Shown: piece after piece, positions 34,468 to 42,567 of the stretch | Position numbering within the stretch: the stretch's first letter is position 1 | Layout of the letters: each line of letters opens with the position of its first letter | Source of the DNA: Acidiparvus fluvialis | GTDB lineage: Bacteria; Acidobacteriota; Holophagae; Holophagales; Holophagaceae | DNA: 64,000 bases | Assembly: GCA_041263285.1 (NCBI GenBank) | Contig: JBFSVS010000003.1 | Coordinates: 1-64,000 of the forward strand | Direction: 5' to 3' | Position numbers and translations under genes: made by a program | The notes under the pieces: generated by a model | What the model saw: the letters and a program-made list of their open reading frames with translations, nothing else | What the model was told of the DNA's origin: nothing | The model's database searches: none

Positions 34468-35174
34468 ACCATTCCAGCGACCTTCTTGTTATTGGTGCTC
34501 ACCCCGACGATGCTGAAATTCATGCGGGGGGGCTTCTCGCCCTAGCTTCATCAAAGGGTCTCAAGACGGCTATTCTCGATTTAACCGAGGGAGAATTAGG
34601 AACTCGTGGTGATTGCAACATCCGGAAACAAGAATCTCTCGAGGCAGCAAAAATACTAGGATCCGAACGTTTTAATCTTCAGCTTCCCGATGGAGGTATT
34701 GGAGATAACCCAATCTTTTTAGATCAGGTTGTTACTTTTATTCGTTCTCGACGCCCAAGAATCTGTGTCATTCCATCGCCTGCGGATCGCCATCCCGATC
34801 ATCGGAATGCTCATTCACTTCTTAAGAAGGCTCTCTTTATGTCTGGCCTGTCTCAATTTTTGAGTAAAGAAAAACCCTGGAGACCTGAGGCCATCCTCTG
34901 GGTGGGAGGAGAAAATCCTTCGGTCCCTGATGTAGTCGTTGATATCTCAACCGTCTGGTTAAATAAAATGAAGGCCCTTGGCGCTTATCGAAGCCAATTT
35001 GATCCTAATTTTGACGAGAATCAGACCCGTATTTCGCACCCCACCTTTTTGCGAGGAATTGAGGGTCGTTCCATGCATTGGGGTTCATTAATTCAATCAA
35101 ACTATGCGGAAGCCTTTTGGATCGACAAGCCTTTGCAGCCTATCTTGATTCGCTTTTTGGATTCACTCAGGTGA
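34464..35174 (+). CDS. bshB1: Bacillithiol biosynthesis deacetylase BshB1 (LmbE-like)
   Basis: 236 residues, a zinc de-N-acetylase that removes acetate from GlcNAc-malate. Metal site: VIGAHPDDAEIHAGG near residues 9-23, and the second site HPDHRNAHSL near 113. TEGELGTRGD matches BshB1. With bshC directly upstream (ATGA overlap) only BshA, the glycosyltransferase, is missing from this window. The stop overlaps the tilS GTG start. Confidence 0.94.
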   Translation: MNHSSDLLVIGAHPDDAEIHAGGLLALASSKGLKTAILDLTEGELGTRGDCNIRKQESLEAAKILGSERFNLQLPDGGIGDNPIFLDQVVTFIRSRRPRICVIPSPADRHPDHRNAHSLLKKALFMSGLSQFLSKEKPWRPEAILWVGGENPSVPDVVVDISTVWLNKMKALGAYRSQFDPNFDENQTRISHPTFLRGIEGRSMHWGSLIQSNYAEAFWIDKPLQPILIRFLDSLR

Positions 35175-36133
35175 ACCGTCTTGAATCACTCCTGCTGGGT
35201 CAAATTAAGGACCGAGGGGATCAAGTTAAAGGTACTAAAATCCTCGTGGCCTGTAGTGGTGGCGGTGATTCTATGGCTTTACTTCATCTCCTCGTAGCAC
35301 TGCGAGCAAGTCTGAATTTAATTTTAGAAGTGGCCCATATTGATCACCGGATCCGCCCAGATAGTGGTGAAGATCGAGGGTTCGTCGAAGAAGAAGCATC
35401 TCGATTAAATCTTTCACTACATGCTAGAGAGCTATCATGCCTCGATGGTTATCCGGGAGGGGTGGAAATGCAAGCCCGCGAGGCCCGATGGTCATGTTTA
35501 AAAGAAATTGCTGATCAGCAAGGGGCTCGATGGATTGCGACAGGGCATACCCTGGACGATCACACGGAGACGGTACTTATGCGAATGGCTCGAGGTTCAG
35601 GGTTACGTGCCCTCACTCCCCTCTCGGCATGTCAATCCCCTCGATGGTCTCCCTTGATCCAACTCACTCGCTCTACTCTAAGATCATATCTTTTAGAAAA
35701 TAAGACCCCATGGCGGGAAGACCCCACCAATGCATTGCCTTTTACCTCCCGAAATCGTTGGAGGATGATTCTTAAATCTATTCGAGAAGAATGTCCATCA
35801 TTCGATGAACATGTTTGGGATACTCACCGACAGAGCGAGTCGACCTTAGCTCTAGCAGAAGCCTTTGTTGCCTCCTTGAGACCCCAATCATGGGATCTAG
35901 ATCTTTCGACAAAATCGATTCTGTTTAAGCCACGCGAATGGAATGAAACCGAGCTAGCCATGATTATGAACCTTGCTTTTAGGGAGTGGGGGTATCTTAG
36001 AGAATCTAGACATCTTCAAAACCTGAGCCTTTGGGTTTGCCGCGGATTACGCTCTCAATTAGAAGCCTCAAACGGTGGCTATATTTTGAGTCTATTGCCC
36101 GATTCTGAAGGCATGAGATTATATAAGGAGTGA
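35171..36133 (+). CDS. tilS: tRNA(Ile)-lysidine synthetase
   Basis: 320 residues from the GTG at 35171, which overlaps the bshB1 stop. Modifies C34 of the CAU-anticodon tRNA-Ile to lysidine so it reads AUA. The PP-loop ATP motif is VACSGGGDSMALL, followed by VAHIDHRIRPDSGED, ATGHTLDDHTETVLMRMARGSG and the MILKSIREE region. It lacks the long C-terminal domains of E. coli TilS, as in many short TilS proteins. The frame is open upstream, but that part copies the bshB1 reading region. Confidence 0.93.
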   Translation: MNRLESLLLGQIKDRGDQVKGTKILVACSGGGDSMALLHLLVALRASLNLILEVAHIDHRIRPDSGEDRGFVEEEASRLNLSLHARELSCLDGYPGGVEMQAREARWSCLKEIADQQGARWIATGHTLDDHTETVLMRMARGSGLRALTPLSACQSPRWSPLIQLTRSTLRSYLLENKTPWREDPTNALPFTSRNRWRMILKSIREECPSFDEHVWDTHRQSESTLALAEAFVASLRPQSWDLDLSTKSILFKPREWNETELAMIMNLAFREWGYLRESRHLQNLSLWVCRGLRSQLEASNGGYILSLLPDSEGMRLYKE

Positions 36134-36174
36134 GCCTAGTGCCTCCCCGCTATTGGGTGAGTGCGGGGGCTCTC

Positions 36175-36181
36175 AAAGGAG
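36175..36181 (+). promoter_or_regulatory. Shine-Dalgarno site deciding the ftsH start
   Basis: AAAGGAG lies 5 bases before TTG 36187, whose product begins MNSMMKSVLVW, a usual FtsH start. A rival AAGGAG at 36125-36130 precedes GTG 36139, which would add 16 residues. The ATG at 36196 is 14 bases away, too far. Confidence 0.55.
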
Positions 36182-36186
36182 TTTTT

Positions 36187-38124
36187 TTGAATTCGATGAT
36201 GAAAAGTGTTTTGGTGTGGGTAGGAATAGTCCTCTTGCTCTTACTAATTGTGCAGAATGTTCCCTCAGGAGCGCGCACGCAAGAAATTCCATTTTCAACT
36301 TTCTATACTGAAGGCCAAACGGGAAAATATCGCTCAGTTTCGCTCTCAGGATTTGAAGTTGAGGGGACCTATAAAACACCTTTTAAAAACAGTAAAGGTG
36401 AGACGATTGAGCGTTTCAAGACGGTCACACCTCCTATGCAGGACTTAGGTGCAAAGATCATGGCTTGGAAGCAAGATGGCCAAGTCGAAGAATTCAAAGC
36501 ATCGAAGCCCAACGACAATAGCAGTTGGTCAATGTACCTTCTTTTCTGGGGCCCACTCATTGTTTTCGTCGTGCTCTGGTTTGTCTTTATGCGCCAAGCT
36601 CAAAACGGTGGCAACAAAGCCATGAGTTTTGGAAAGGCTCAAGCTAAGGGCTTATCGAGTACGGCCAAGAAAATTACCTTTAACGATGTGGCGGGTTGTG
36701 ATGAAGCCAAGGACGATCTAAAGGAAATCGTGGAGTTTCTCAAGGAGCCCTCTAAATTTGTAAAACTGGGAGGTCGTATTCCTAAGGGCGTACTGCTTGT
36801 AGGGCCTCCCGGTACAGGAAAAACCTTACTTGCTCGGGCAGTTGCTGGTGAAGCCAAAGTTCAGTTTTTTAGCATCTCGGGATCCGATTTTGTTGAAATG
36901 TTCGTGGGAGTTGGCGCTAGTCGTGTGCGAGATCTTTTTGAACAAGGGAAAAAAAGTGCTCCTTGTATTATTTTCATCGATGAAATAGATGCGGTGGGTC
37001 GCCATCGGGGTGCAGGTCTCGGGGGTGGTCATGATGAACGGGAGCAAACCTTGAATCAATTATTGGTGGAAATGGATGGGTTTGAGGGAACTGAAGGAGT
37101 CATTCTTATTGCTGCGACTAATCGACCCGATGTCCTTGATCCCGCTCTTCTAAGGCCAGGTCGATTCGATCGTCGAGTGGTGGTTGATCGACCGGATATC
37201 CGTGGACGTGTCGCTATTCTCACCGTACATACGGCCAACAAAATTCCCCTAGCCCCGGATGTTGATCTTGAAACCTTAGCCCGAGGTACTCCCGGTTTTG
37301 CTGGTGCCGACCTTGCCAATCTTTGCAATGAAGCTGCCCTCAATGCAGCTCGCTCAAACAAAGCATGGGTTGAAATGATTGATTTTGAAAATGCAAAAGA
37401 CAAAGTTTATATGGGTGCTGAACGAAGAAGTTTAGTGATGACTGATGAAGATAAAAAAATTACGGCTTACCACGAAGCCGGCCATACCGTTCTGGCTGCT
37501 GTTATTGAAGAAACGGATCCTCTTCACAAAGTCACCATTATTCCTCGGGGCCAAGCTCTAGGCGTCACTTGGCAGTTACCTGAACGCGATCGATTCAATA
37601 CAACAAAATCCTACATGGAAGCTCGCATTGCTATTTCAATGGGTGGTCGGATTGCAGAAGAGGTTTTCTTTAACCAATTCTCGACCGGTGCATCCAATGA
37701 TATACAGCAGGCCACTTCCCTGGCTAAGTCCATGGTCACTAAGTACGGCATGAGTGAGCGTCTTGGGCCTCTTAACTACGGTGGAGATCAAGGAGAGGTC
37801 TTCATCGGACGCGACTATGGTCAGCGACGTGATATTTCCGAAGACACTGCCCGCTTGATTGATGCGGAGGTGCGCGATATCGTTCATCGTAATTACGAAA
37901 AGGCCAAAAATATTATTCTCGAAAAGAAAACCCAATTAATCGCTATTGCGGAATCTCTCTTGATTCATGAAACGCTCACGGGTGAAGACATCAAACTTTT
38001 GATGATGGGTGGGACGTTGCCTCCGAGAAAAGCCTCAACCAACACTCCGCCCTCAGATCCTACTCAACCTGATAATCTCGCTCTCGGTCAGGGGAACCTG
38101 GGTCAGGCTTTGAAGCCCATCTAA
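36187..38124 (+). CDS. ftsH: ATP-dependent zinc metalloprotease FtsH
   Basis: 645 residues. Membrane-bound AAA+ protease that degrades misfolded membrane proteins and regulators such as LpxC in enterics. First TM at about 6-22 (VLVWVGIVLLLLLIV), second at about 117-136 (YLLFWGPLIVFVVLWFVFM). Walker A GPPGTGKT near 206-213, Walker B FIDEIDAVGR, SRH segment, then HEAGH near 429-433 as zinc site with the third ligand in the NDIQQAT region. It follows tilS in a common bacterial order (tilS-ftsH-folP). Confidence 0.97.
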   Translation: MNSMMKSVLVWVGIVLLLLLIVQNVPSGARTQEIPFSTFYTEGQTGKYRSVSLSGFEVEGTYKTPFKNSKGETIERFKTVTPPMQDLGAKIMAWKQDGQVEEFKASKPNDNSSWSMYLLFWGPLIVFVVLWFVFMRQAQNGGNKAMSFGKAQAKGLSSTAKKITFNDVAGCDEAKDDLKEIVEFLKEPSKFVKLGGRIPKGVLLVGPPGTGKTLLARAVAGEAKVQFFSISGSDFVEMFVGVGASRVRDLFEQGKKSAPCIIFIDEIDAVGRHRGAGLGGGHDEREQTLNQLLVEMDGFEGTEGVILIAATNRPDVLDPALLRPGRFDRRVVVDRPDIRGRVAILTVHTANKIPLAPDVDLETLARGTPGFAGADLANLCNEAALNAARSNKAWVEMIDFENAKDKVYMGAERRSLVMTDEDKKITAYHEAGHTVLAAVIEETDPLHKVTIIPRGQALGVTWQLPERDRFNTTKSYMEARIAISMGGRIAEEVFFNQFSTGASNDIQQATSLAKSMVTKYGMSERLGPLNYGGDQGEVFIGRDYGQRRDISEDTARLIDAEVRDIVHRNYEKAKNIILEKKTQLIAIAESLLIHETLTGEDIKLLMMGGTLPPRKASTNTPPSDPTQPDNLALGQGNLGQALKPI

Positions 38125-38125
38125 T

Positions 38126-38941
38126 TTGTTTGATTGGGGCTCACTTCTAAAGCCAGGTCCTTGCTTTATCGGGGTTCTCAACTGCACTCCGGATAGTTTC
38201 AGCGATGGTGGGCGATTCGTAGAACCTGCTTTAGCTTTTGAACACGCTCATCGCTTACTTCTAGATGGGGCAAAGGTTATCGATGTGGGCGCAGAAAGTA
38301 CTCGTCCTGGGGCACAGCCTATTGATGAGCCAGAGGAATGGGAACGATTAAAAAAAATCTTACCGCTCCTTCGTCAAGAACTCCCTCCCGATACCCTCCT
38401 AAGCATTGATACTCGACACGTGATGACTGCTCAGCGGGCCATAGATCTCGGAGTTCACATTCTTAACGATGTCACAGGTTTTTCTGATCCTAAAATGCTA
38501 TCTCTACTCAGAGATAAATCAATCGGTGCCATCGCAATGCGTAGCACTATGATTGACAACACGCTTTCTATGCCGCCCTATTCAGATCCAAGGTCGGAGG
38601 GTTCAAAGAAGATAGAGGAGTTTTTGAATCTTACGCTTAGATTAAAGGCGGCTTCAGTCACTTCGCAGCAGTGCCTTATGGATATCGGCTTTGGCTTCGG
38701 GACGACTTATTTAGAAGATGCCGCGCTATGGGAGTACTTGATTCATCGCCAGATGGACCTTCCCTGGCCTTATGAGCGATTATGCGTCGGTATTTCCCGT
38801 AAACGCTTCTTGGCGTGGAGATTCCAACAACCCAACTTGCCCTCCCAACAGAGAGATCTTCTCACTCGTGAGGCTGTCTCAACACTCATCGGTAAAGGCT
38901 ATCAATTTTTTAGGGTCCATACCGTGCCAAGATATTCTTAG
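38126..38941 (+). CDS. folP: Dihydropteroate synthase
   Basis: 271 residues, TIM barrel, joining p-aminobenzoate and pterin diphosphate in folate synthesis, the sulfonamide target. Motifs: GVLNCTPDSFSDGGRF, GAKVIDVGAESTRPGAQP, LSIDTRHVMTAQRAID, ILNDVTGF, and VGISRKRFLAW. The start is a TTG 1 base after the ftsH stop, so it is translated from the same message. An ATG is not available before the first motif. Confidence 0.95.
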   Translation: MFDWGSLLKPGPCFIGVLNCTPDSFSDGGRFVEPALAFEHAHRLLLDGAKVIDVGAESTRPGAQPIDEPEEWERLKKILPLLRQELPPDTLLSIDTRHVMTAQRAIDLGVHILNDVTGFSDPKMLSLLRDKSIGAIAMRSTMIDNTLSMPPYSDPRSEGSKKIEEFLNLTLRLKAASVTSQQCLMDIGFGFGTTYLEDAALWEYLIHRQMDLPWPYERLCVGISRKRFLAWRFQQPNLPSQQRDLLTREAVSTLIGKGYQFFRVHTVPRYS

Positions 38942-38955
38942 ACTGAAGGAATCCT

Positions 38956-40257
38956 ATGCCGCTGAAGTATTTTGGGACGGATGGAATTAGGGGAAAGGCT
39001 TTCGACACTCCCCTTACGATTTCAGAAGTTGAACGATGGGGTTTATCGTGGAGTCAGGCTGCCCTTCATCATAAAGTGCACACCCTTATTCTTGGTCATG
39101 ATCCTCGAGTCAGTTCAGAGCCCCTGATTAAAGCTTTTGTATCTGGCATAGATCCCTCGGTTCGTCTTGTGTATTTGGGGATGGTACCCACACCTGTTCT
39201 CGCATATGAGACTTCCCGAACTCCAGGAGCATGGGGTGTGATGTTCTCTGCAAGCCATAATCCCCCCCAGGATAATGGGATCAAAAGTTTCTCTTCCTCT
39301 GGAGAAAAGTTGGAAGCACCCATAGAGATGGAAATCGAGAGGTATTTTGACTCCACCTCGGTCCCCAATAAAATTACTCATTGTGATCTTCCCGCGGTTC
39401 AGCCGAACGAGTACTTGAATACTCTCGAGCCTTTCACGTTCCCTGATCCATGGCGTATTGCTATCGATTGTGCTTATGGTGCTGCGGGCCTCTTGGCTCA
39501 AAAAATATTCCTCGGAGAGACTATTTACTGGATCGGGACTCCACCTGACGGCACTCAAATCAACCATCAAGTAGGGTGTACTCATCTGGAGACTCTTCGA
39601 AAAGTTATTCTTGAGCACCATCTTGACTTTGGGTTTGCTTTTGATGGCGATGCTGACCGATGCCTTTTTGTAGACTCTTCGGGCGAGGTTTTCGATGGTG
39701 ATCAAATCTTATGGCTGCTGGTAAAAGACTGTATTAATCGAGGAAAACCTCCTGCAGGGGTCGTGGGAACCGTAATGACCAACGGAGCCCTGGAGCAATT
39801 GATTTGTAACGCTGGTATCCCCTTCCTCCGGACGCCCGTCGGCGATAAATTCATTCTGAGAGCCATGGCTCGCTACGGTTACCCCATCGGCGCTGAAGCC
39901 TCTGGCCATGTCATTCAGAAATACTTAGGTCCAACTGGAGATGGCATGGCCACGGCTTTATCGGTCTGTAGGATCCTCAAAAATATGGGTGTAGAAGAGG
40001 TCTTCAAGGCTCGCTTCAATCCCTATCCCCATCGATTAGTGAGTTTTAGTACCCGCATAAAAAAACCTATCGATGCATGTGCCTCCCTCAACGAGGTACT
40101 TCAGGATCTATCAAAAGAATATCCGAGCCTTCGCACGGTTATTCGATGGTCGGGTACTGAAAATAAATTACGACTCATGGCTGAAGCAACCGATCTCCCC
40201 TCGGTTAATATAGCCTTAGATCGCCTTCAGCAGGCCGCGCTCTCTGATCTCAGTTAG
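38956..40257 (+). CDS. glmM: Phosphoglucosamine mutase
   Basis: 433 residues. Converts glucosamine-6-P to glucosamine-1-P for UDP-GlcNAc, feeding peptidoglycan and LPS. N-terminal KYFGTDGIRGKAF, active serine in FSASHNPPQDNG at residue 100, metal loop AFDGDADRCLF, sugar loop IGAEASGHVI, and phosphate loop RWSGTENKLRLMAEA. All four catalytic loops are intact. Slightly shorter than E. coli GlmM (445). Confidence 0.96.
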   Translation: MPLKYFGTDGIRGKAFDTPLTISEVERWGLSWSQAALHHKVHTLILGHDPRVSSEPLIKAFVSGIDPSVRLVYLGMVPTPVLAYETSRTPGAWGVMFSASHNPPQDNGIKSFSSSGEKLEAPIEMEIERYFDSTSVPNKITHCDLPAVQPNEYLNTLEPFTFPDPWRIAIDCAYGAAGLLAQKIFLGETIYWIGTPPDGTQINHQVGCTHLETLRKVILEHHLDFGFAFDGDADRCLFVDSSGEVFDGDQILWLLVKDCINRGKPPAGVVGTVMTNGALEQLICNAGIPFLRTPVGDKFILRAMARYGYPIGAEASGHVIQKYLGPTGDGMATALSVCRILKNMGVEEVFKARFNPYPHRLVSFSTRIKKPIDACASLNEVLQDLSKEYPSLRTVIRWSGTENKLRLMAEATDLPSVNIALDRLQQAALSDLS

Positions 40258-40265
40258 GACCTCCC

Positions 40266-40979
40266 TTGAAACTTAGCGTTAACATTGACCATGTGGCGAC
40301 CTTGCGACAGGTTCGCGGAGGTAGTGAGCCCAATTTAAAAGAAGCCATTGCTGAAGTTTTAAAAGCCGGGGCAGACGGAATCACGGTTCACTTGAGGCAA
40401 GACTTACGTCATATACAACCCGACGATCTCAAAATGATTCGATCGACCTTTCAAACCCCTCTCAATGTTGAACTTGCGGTGCATGCTAACTTAGATGCAT
40501 TATTTCAACACGTAATACCTTCGACCGTTACTTTAGTCCCAGAACATCCCCATGAAGTGACTACCGAAGGGGGTCTTCAAGTTAATTTTGATCCTGCCGC
40601 ACTTGGAGTCGCCTTAAAGACTTTAAAAAAAGAAGGGATTCAAAGCAGCCTCTTTGTCGATCCGGACCCTACCGTAATCCGTCAAGCGCTATTGCTACAC
40701 CCTGACGCCATTGAGATCAATACCAACCACTATTCCCTCCAACCGCTGGATTCTCCTAGTTATTTAGAGGCCTTGGAGAAAATTAAGGAATGCAGCCAAC
40801 TCATTCATAATCATGGGGTTAGAGTCTTAGCCGGTCATGGCTTGAATCGAAACAACGTTGAAGCTATTTCGAAAATTTCAGTCCTGGACGAACTCAATAT
40901 TGGCCATTCCATCGTAGCAAGATCACTCTACGTCGGTTTGCAAAAAGCCGTGAGAGAAATACTTACCTACTTAAAGTAG
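40266..40979 (+). CDS. pdxJ: Pyridoxine 5'-phosphate synthase
   Basis: 237 residues, final step of DXP-dependent vitamin B6 synthesis. Conserved: LSVNIDHVATLRQVRGG at the N terminus, ADGITVHLRQDLRHIQ, NVELAV, VTLVPEHPHEVTTEGGL, SLFVDPDP, and AGHGLNRNNV plus ELNIGHSIVARSLYVGL near the C terminus. TTG start eight bases after glmM. Last gene of the seven-gene plus-strand run; no hairpin terminator is evident between it and the converging SOUL gene. Confidence 0.95.
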   Translation: MKLSVNIDHVATLRQVRGGSEPNLKEAIAEVLKAGADGITVHLRQDLRHIQPDDLKMIRSTFQTPLNVELAVHANLDALFQHVIPSTVTLVPEHPHEVTTEGGLQVNFDPAALGVALKTLKKEGIQSSLFVDPDPTVIRQALLLHPDAIEINTNHYSLQPLDSPSYLEALEKIKECSQLIHNHGVRVLAGHGLNRNNVEAISKISVLDELNIGHSIVARSLYVGLQKAVREILTYLK

Positions 40980-40985
40980 AGGGAA

Positions 40986-41600
40986 CTATTTTTTAGCGAT
41001 CGGACACATTAATTCATTTCGGCGCATAAAGAACGGAACGAAAGGGGCATTGTAGCGGCCATAGGTAAAGGGCCCTTTGCGAATATAAGCTGAGGATTGG
41101 ATGAAGCGCTCCAACTCAATTTCAGCCTCCATAACTTTACTTTCCGACCAAAATCCTGAAGTGTTAATGGCTGCGACTAAGGACCCAGGAATTGACACAA
41201 TGGTCACTCTTGGATCGGTGGGTTGAGGAACGGTCTCGGCGGTAAATTCAGAAGGAACCATAAAGGAAACGTTCCAGCTTCCATCGGACTCTTTAGTTTG
41301 AGCCACAGGAGCGGTCATGGCGATAGACGTACCGGTATTTTTAGTTTGAGCCACAGGAGCGGTCATGGCGATAGAGGTCTGGGTTTTATTCGCCCCTGAG
41401 ATGTATTGAAATAGAACCCTAAAAGCTAGATTACCCGCTTGATCGAAGGACCCATTCACTTTGGTTTGAGCCACAAGATAGGGTTCATACTGCCGAATTT
41501 CAACACGACCGACTTTTTCGACAACTTTATATTTAGGCTCTTCGGTGGCCATCAGATTGGCTCCTACTAAAATGATGGATAAGAGGGTCTTAACGGACAT
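40986..41600 (-). CDS. SOUL/HEBP-family haem-binding protein, probably exported
   Basis: 204 residues with an N-terminal hydrophobic leader (LLSIILVGANLMATEE) and no lipobox. SOUL features: YKVVEKVGRVEIRQYEPYLVAQT, a duplicated SIAMTAPVAQTK block, WNVSFMVPSEF, and FSAFWSES-like NTSGFWSESKVMEAE, ending in YGRYNAPFVPFFMRRNE. SOUL proteins bind haem or porphyrins; the role in bacteria is unclear. A 48-base tandem repeat within the gene creates the duplicated block. It converges on pdxJ. Confidence 0.88.
   Translation of the reverse strand: MSVKTLLSIILVGANLMATEEPKYKVVEKVGRVEIRQYEPYLVAQTKVNGSFDQAGNLAFRVLFQYISGANKTQTSIAMTAPVAQTKNTGTSIAMTAPVAQTKESDGSWNVSFMVPSEFTAETVPQPTDPRVTIVSIPGSLVAAINTSGFWSESKVMEAEIELERFIQSSAYIRKGPFTYGRYNAPFVPFFMRRNELMCPIAKK
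41292..41375 (-). repeat. 48-base-period tandem repeat inside the SOUL gene
   Basis: A 36-base sequence is identical at 41292-41327 and 41340-41375, spacing 48. On the coding strand each copy encodes SIAMTAPVAQTK. A weaker third echo, VAQTK, occurs further upstream in the protein (near 41465). The duplication preserves frame (16 codons). Confidence 0.9.
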
Positions 41601-41615
41601 GGGTGTTCTCCAACG

Positions 41616-42527
41616 TTACGATTTTTTCCGTGCGCGAGGATGGGACTTGATATAGGTTTTGGATAAATCCTCAATGCCTAAATGAGTATACCGCTGAGTG
41701 GTACTTAGGCTAGCATGCCCCAATAATTCTTGGATGACCCGGAGATCCATTCCTTTGTTGAGAAGATGGGTAGCAAAGCTGTGTCGTAGGCCGTGCGGGG
41801 ATATTTGATTCTCAACACCCTTAGCCGTAATTAATTTGGACAGTAATTTACGTATGGAGGTGGTACTTAAACGAGTTCCATGGGTGTTAACAAAGACCGC
41901 ATTGGTCGGCGTACCTTTGATTTCTTTCAATATCTCTCCTCTAAATGAAAGATAAGCCATCAAAGCACGTAAGGCCTGATTGTGGAAGGGCACCATCCGC
42001 TCTTTACCCCCCTTCCCATGTACCAATAGGATCTGATCTCGTTTCTGAATATCCTGGAGATTCAGGTTGGCAATCTCACTTACTCTCAAGCCGGTTGCAT
42101 AAAGAGTCTCCACGAGACAAAGGGTTCTTGCTTCCTGAAAATTCAAGGGGACTGGAGCTTCCAAAAGAGTATGTGCATCTTTTTCGGATAAAAAATTAGG
42201 TAGTTTTTTTGCTTCTTTAGGATTCCTAATTCCAGTAGTGGGATTCCTAGAAATATGGCCATGGTCCCACATCCATTGAAAGAAAGTTCGAGTCGTTGAA
42301 AGAATTCTTGATTGGCTTGTCGGATCGAGGCCCATTTGAGTCAAAGCTGCTACGAACGACCTAATATGCCTGACCGAGACATCCCAAGATGCCCAGTTAC
42401 CCTCATGGGCAAAGGCTAAAAGCTTTTTTAAATCGAGCTCTTGGGCTCGAAGAGTGTGGGGTGATAGCCCTCGGCTCTTCTGTTCAGAGGCAAAAAGAGT
42501 TAAAGTCTTTAGTAACCCTTTTTTCAT
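41616..42527 (-). CDS. xerC: Xer-type tyrosine recombinase
   Basis: 303 residues, size and layout of XerC/XerD, which resolve chromosome dimers at dif. An N-terminal SAM-like core-binding domain (HTLRAQELDLKKLLAFA) precedes the catalytic domain: Arg in YATGLRVSEIANL (about 147), HGLRHSFATHLLNKG (about 244-250), His in LGHASLSTTQRYTHL, and the nucleophilic Tyr in the same block (about 280). No integrase-like neighbours, tRNA attachment or phage genes, so a housekeeping role is likely. C versus D cannot be told by eye. Confidence 0.9.
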   Translation of the reverse strand: MKKGLLKTLTLFASEQKSRGLSPHTLRAQELDLKKLLAFAHEGNWASWDVSVRHIRSFVAALTQMGLDPTSQSRILSTTRTFFQWMWDHGHISRNPTTGIRNPKEAKKLPNFLSEKDAHTLLEAPVPLNFQEARTLCLVETLYATGLRVSEIANLNLQDIQKRDQILLVHGKGGKERMVPFHNQALRALMAYLSFRGEILKEIKGTPTNAVFVNTHGTRLSTTSIRKLLSKLITAKGVENQISPHGLRHSFATHLLNKGMDLRVIQELLGHASLSTTQRYTHLGIEDLSKTYIKSHPRARKKS

Positions 42528-42567
42528 GAAATCAGCCCCAAGGTATGCATCATTATGAGGGATTTTT

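Noticed and set aside
39115..39705. 196-codon open frame antisense to glmM
   Set aside because: glmM is complete with all catalytic loops in the other strand, and this frame has no recognisable domain or ribosome site.
41616..42527. Xer recombinase as a sign of a mobile element
   Set aside because: No att-like repeats, tRNA insertion, phage or transposase gene nearby; size and motifs fit housekeeping XerC/D.
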